A stretch of 64,000 bases of DNA, taken from contig OX155955.1 in NCBI GenBank assembly GCA_944548615.1, positions 15,812,818-15,876,817 of the forward strand, read 5' to 3'. The DNA is from Micropterix aruncella (Eukaryota; Arthropoda; Insecta; Lepidoptera; Micropterigidae). Each line of letters begins with the position of its first letter. The stretch's first letter is position 1. Below are positions 60,607-64,000 of this stretch, in pieces. The notes beneath the pieces were generated by a model. It worked only from the letters and a program-made list of their open reading frames with translations. It was not told the DNA's origin and searched no databases. The position numbers were made by a program, and so were the translations under genes.

Positions 60607-62104
60607 AAAGTTTAATAAAAACGTATAAAAATCAAACTTATGATAATAAATATATGTGAGCAATGTTATTTGAATGCGCTCCATTATCGCGGGAGATTGA
60701 TGTAATCATCTGTTAACACAACCACCAGATAAAGCTTAAAAAAATAATACAAATTCCAAATTTTCCGGTTTTTTCAAAATATTATCTAGTATTTAAGAAA
60801 CAGCGTCCGCTAATTTATATTCAAACTGCATACCTTATTGTTGTTTCGCTTGAATCCAGCTCTAATAGGGTGATTTAATTTCTTGGAGGTTGAGGACGAA
60901 CGTTTACCGGAATTTAAAAAAGTATTGAAGGTCACTTTCCTATTATTTTTTTTTTGGAAATCGAGTAAAAAACATTTTTTGTTCACGTCGTGATTTTTGA
61001 TGATGCTTTATTTAGCCATCCGTTGTAGTAGTTTTGAAAAATAAACAGAAACAAAAACGAAAATTTTGAAGTTCTTTACGTTATGGCCTACGTTAGGGCC
61101 TATTCTTGTAAAATTTGGCATTCTAGGTTTGCCTATGGCCCATGTAAATTAAATGAACCAGAGACAAATTTAGCATGCATATTTTTTCGAAAATCACCCC
61201 TGAGTACGTTCCAGCAAATTCTTTAAATTTAGCCGCACATATCATAACTTCATTAATTATAACTCAATAAGAAATTAAATTTGCTATTGTATTATAGACA
61301 TATAATCAAAGGGCGATTTCGAGATATGCCCCAAAATAAACCAAATTTGTTGGTGTCAGTTTTTTATTTCGATTTGGGTTAATTTCTGTACTAATTTATA
61401 AAATATTTTTTTTGCGTAATCGAGTCCGTAATACATGTTCGGTGCATCAAGTGAGTGACAACGAGTTACCACAAAGATAATGGATATGTACATATGGGGT
61501 CGAAATGACCACAAATGGCGTTTATAGTCTGGCACATCTAGTCTTGGACTCTGTGCGCGCATATATACAAGCGAGAGCGAGTTTATAATTTTCTCAGTGA
61601 GAAAATGGTCACTGCACGAAATAAGTCTAGACCATCGAAATGCACGCCTCGCGTCTCTTTCTGGTTGAATGGGCAAAGTAGGGCGCGCGAAGGAGACAGA
61701 GAGGGACAGAGGAAGTGGGCCACGCTTTGGGTAGGTCCGGGTACGGATCGATAGCCGACGTCTGGCAGCCAGACTTGCCCATATATCTATCCGACCCTAA
61801 TCTACAGGCGAGTTCCAAATTAAGAATGAAGCCGGGCCCGGAAGGAGCTTCTGCGCGGCGCGGCGGCTCGAGCTGGATCTTGTTTCACTCTCCAAGGAAA
61901 GCTCACACTGGAATTATGCATAGTGGCCTTTATTTAATTAAGTTACCAATGTGAATCGGCCTTATAACTTTTCTGGCCGACCAACCGACCAATAATGAAA
62001 GTATTGTGAACGCGCCACCATTTTTTTTCCAGATGAAATATTTATTTTGTGACAGAAATATATATTTTGAGCCCCGCGTGGGACGATTAAGACCATTTCC
62101 AGAT
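60607..62104. other. No gene resolved; GC-rich part at 61640-61900
   Basis: No supported exon. 61640-61900 is GC-rich without clear repeats. A minus frame of 106 codons (61676-61356) has no recognised domain. Confidence 0.35.
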
Positions 62105-62520
62105 TGAAGTATCTGTGTGTATCTGTGTGTGTGTGTATTCCTCCACGATAGCTCCCAAACGCTTCTACCGATTGAGCTGAAATTCGGCATGCAGGCATCA
62201 TTTATTTATGGTAAGAGTTGAAAAGGTTGTGGTTGAAATCGGTTCACGAGGGGCGCATTAGTCACCTGTATGTGTGTCTATATTCCTCCAGGATAGCGCT
62301 CAAACGCTGCATCCGATTGAGCAGAAATTCGGCATGCAAGCATCATTTGGTCATGGCAAGGGTTGAACAGATTGTGTTTGAAATCGGTCCACTGAGGGCG
62401 CGCTGGTAATACTTCAATCTCGAAATATTAGACTTACACTTAAAATTCGGCACACGGATGTGTTGTTAGGCCAAAGTCACGTGAAATTTTGGTTGAAATA
62501 TGTCTCATGCAATCGACACA
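62105..62520. repeat. Dispersed repeat family E, two tandem copies
   Basis: TATTCCTCCACGATAGC ... GAGCTGAAATTCGGCATGCA then TATTCCTCCAGGATAGC ... GAGCAGAAATTCGGCATGCA: direct repeat of about 160 bp. The second copy continues through GGTCCACTGAGGGCGCGCTG and TTTTGGTTGAAATATG. Confidence 0.78.
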
Positions 62521-62654
62521 TGTAAGTTACACATATACAAGCGACATAAACTCTTACACAAATTTAAGAAAATACTACATGAAATTGGAAAAATACCGTT
62601 TTAATACCACGGAAAATACAACAAATATAGTACGAAAATACTATCAATATATTA

Positions 62655-62803
62655 CGAAAATCCTCTGGGGGAGATTGGTGTGCGGAGGGAGTAGGTTAGG
62701 GATTGGCGCGGGGGCGAGGGTATAAGGGGAGGGATAACGGGCAAGGGGGCGATGGAGGGCAAAGGATGGTAAGGGGGGAGGGGGAGGCTACTTGCCGGAA
62801 AAG
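62655..62803. repeat. G-rich strand-asymmetric tract, copy 3
   Basis: Follows repeat E after a TTTTAATACCACGGAAAA spacer, as at 37.1-38.5 kb, and ends in CTTGCCGGAAAAGT, as copy 1 ends in CTTGCCGGTAAAGT. Confidence 0.75.
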
Positions 62804-62833
62804 TCTTGAAGTGACCCAACCGTTATTTTTCAG

Positions 62834-62977
62834 GAGGGCAGAATGTTACCCAAACCGAAGGAGAGAATTGCCGGTAGCGCAGCGGTCAATTTTCTATTGA
62901 CACGGTTCATTGGCAGCTCCATGGATCAGGCAGCTATTATGCTTAAAAAAGAGACCGCGGCGCCTATTGTACATTAA
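62834..62977 (+). other. Exon-like open frame after TTATTTTTCAG
   Basis: After a good polypyrimidine/AG acceptor, one frame reads EGRMLPKPKERIAGSAAVNF and LLTRFIGSSMDQAAIMLKKE to a TAA at 62975. Composition is protein-like, but there is no clear donor and I do not recognise the family. It may be part of a host gene continuing beyond the window or repeat-derived. Confidence 0.25.
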
Positions 62978-62984
62978 AAATAAG

Positions 62985-63066
62985 ATAAAACGGATTTACC
63001 GCATAAAGCTTGTATCAGCCGACGTTTCGTCGATGTTGCAAACGCCGTTGTCCAGGGTAGACTGCT
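62985..63066. mobile_element. Foldback MITE family B, half copy
   Basis: ATAAAACGGATTTACC, CCGACGTTTCGTCGATGTTG and CGCCGTTGTCCAGGGTA: left half of the family, right half lost or diverged. Confidence 0.7.
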
Positions 63067-63134
63067 ACTGTCAATCGTCATCCGTTGTTCTGCGGGTCGA
63101 CGACAAACTGCTGCCAGTTCTACGCAAATTATAG

Positions 63135-63342
63135 CAATGGTGGGGCGTTGGGGTCGGCGCGCGTAGATTTTGAAAATCCGCCGTTCACACAAAACTCACT
63201 ATATCTTGTCTCGGTTCCTTGCGCTAGGAGATGCGTTGAGATCATTTTAGAAGAGAATGCAACCAAAGGAGAATATCTATCAAGAAACTTCCACTTAACT
63301 CTCGACAGGTTGAGCCTATATAATAAGACATATTATCTGCAA
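63135..63342 (+). other. Exon-like open frame with strong donor
   Basis: The frame contains VDFENPPFTQNSLYLVSV, CVEIILEENATKGEYLSRNF and LTLDRLSLYNKTYYLQ, ending at CTGCAA|GTAAGT, a near-perfect donor, after a possible ATTATAG acceptor. No known family recognised. Could pair with 62834-62977 as a second exon of an unknown gene, unproven. Confidence 0.3.
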
Positions 63343-63492
63343 GTAAGTCGTAGTATTGATGAAATTAAAATATTTATTTCATGTTTTTCGATTATCGGCT
63401 TTTAAAAAAATATTATAAAAAAGATTTAGGGAAGGATTGATAAGGCACAGATATAGGGGAGGCGGAGCAACCACGATAATATTATAAATACG

Positions 63493-63651
63493 ATAAAAAT
63501 GAATTTACCCCATAAAGTTTGTAACACCCGACGTTTCGGCGATTTTGTAACCGCCGTTGTCCAGGGTAAACAGTCTACCATCGACAACGGCGGTTGCAAC
63601 ATCGTCGAAACGACGGATGTTACAAACTACAGGCGGTAAATTCATTTTTAA
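63493..63651. mobile_element. Foldback MITE family B, intact palindromic copy
   Basis: Left ATAAAAATGAATTTACC ... AACACCCGACGTTTCGGCGA ... AACCGCCGTTGTCCAGGGTA. Right GACAACGGCGGTTGCAACAT ... CGAAACGACGGATGTTACAA ... GGTAAATTCATTTTTA. Nearly complete stem, 159 bp. Confidence 0.88.
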
Positions 63652-64000
63652 TTTATTTATAATGTCGAACAATCATAATAATATTGCCTACTAGGAGTCA
63701 CACTTACAATACTTACGGTCACACTTACAATTCTATTATAAATAGTTTATTTATGTAAAATAAACGGGAGTAGCTAGAAAGGAGAAGCAAATTTTCTTTT
63801 AATCCAAAATATTTATTATCGACGAAAGCAAATGCCATTTCTGTAGACGACTGTACTTCCGAAACTCGGACGGTTGAGCTGACTTTTACCAACTTTCTTG
63901 GCCGATGCGTAGAAAATTTACCTTTGTTCTCTTGCCAATCGTCACATCCGAAATGCCACTGTTTGTTCGTTCATTGCATTAGGTACTTTCCGTCAGTGGC
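63652..64000. other. No gene supported at window end
   Basis: The minus strand has a stop-free stretch from about 63978 to 63780 beginning after an AACAAACAG, but no motif is recognised and no gene is claimed. Confidence 0.35.

Noticed and set aside
61356..61676. 106-codon minus-strand frame
   Set aside because: No recognised motif, no splice or start context, and codon composition follows the local AT/GC shift.
63780..63978. Stop-free minus-strand stretch after AACAAACAG
   Set aside because: No motif, possible donor only 37 bases in, and the window ends before context can be judged.

Overview
The window reads as an animal, most likely lepidopteran (moth or butterfly), nuclear chromosome segment. 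It is AT-rich, its genes are intron-split with GT-AG junctions, and it is saturated with insect-type transposons: Helitrons ending in CTAG, hAT, PIF/Harbinger, mariner, TTAA-flanked piggyBac-like MITEs, and Jockey/CR1-, RTE- and RNase H-type LINE pieces. The taxonomic call is an inference from repeat style; no species-diagnostic sequence is claimed.

Two host-like genes stand out. (1) 2891-3601 (+) is a single-exon six-finger C2H2 zinc-finger protein. (2) 17839-35118 (+) is a roughly 17.3 kb gene that I reconstruct as nine coding exons whose phases close exactly on one 1521-residue protein. It has an N-terminal LisH domain (start LLPSEVARLVLGYLEE) and a long, Lys/Ser/Thr-rich, CDK-site-rich tail. 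This matches NPAT (Drosophila multi sex combs, mxc), the cyclin E/CDK2-regulated activator of replication-dependent histone genes. Its introns are the main sink for transposons here: RTE and Jockey LINE fragments, mariner, three or four TTAA MITEs, a 672-bp-class GC-rich repeat, an RNase H LINE and a ~405-bp (AT)n tract. A third intact two-exon coding unit, a MADF-BESS protein at 14689-16360, belongs to a PIF/Harbinger transposon.

Layout. 0.2-2.7 kb: G-rich tract and a 2-kb inverted-repeat element. 2.8-3.6 kb: zinc-finger gene. 4-8 kb: MITEs and a pogo-like zinc-finger remnant. 8.9-11.9 kb: two Jockey/CR1-like LINE 3' ends. 13.0-16.9 kb: Harbinger element with interlocked antisense genes and a nested hAT. 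17.8-35.1 kb: NPAT/mxc. 36-38.5 kb: tandem arrays and a second G-rich tract. 39.0-40.5 kb: Helitron. 41.5-42.5 kb: decayed mariner. 44-47 kb: MITEs. 47.6-48.5 kb: second hAT copy. 50-53.6 kb: dispersed repeats and a CpG-rich block. 54.0-56.4 kb: TIR element containing a second Helitron. 58-60.2 kb: filled/empty-site pair for the GC-rich repeat. 62-64 kb: third G-rich tract, foldback MITEs and two unassigned exon-like stretches.

I see no tRNA, rRNA, CRISPR array or operon. The most informative signals are the NPAT gene with its cyclin-docking/CDK cluster and a possible frame-breaking alternative exon; the Harbinger element in which a dead nuclease and an intact MADF-BESS gene lie in each other's introns on opposite strands; a 34-bp palindrome that donated an upstream ATG to the zinc-finger gene; and a repeat family that carries strand-biased G-rich tails.
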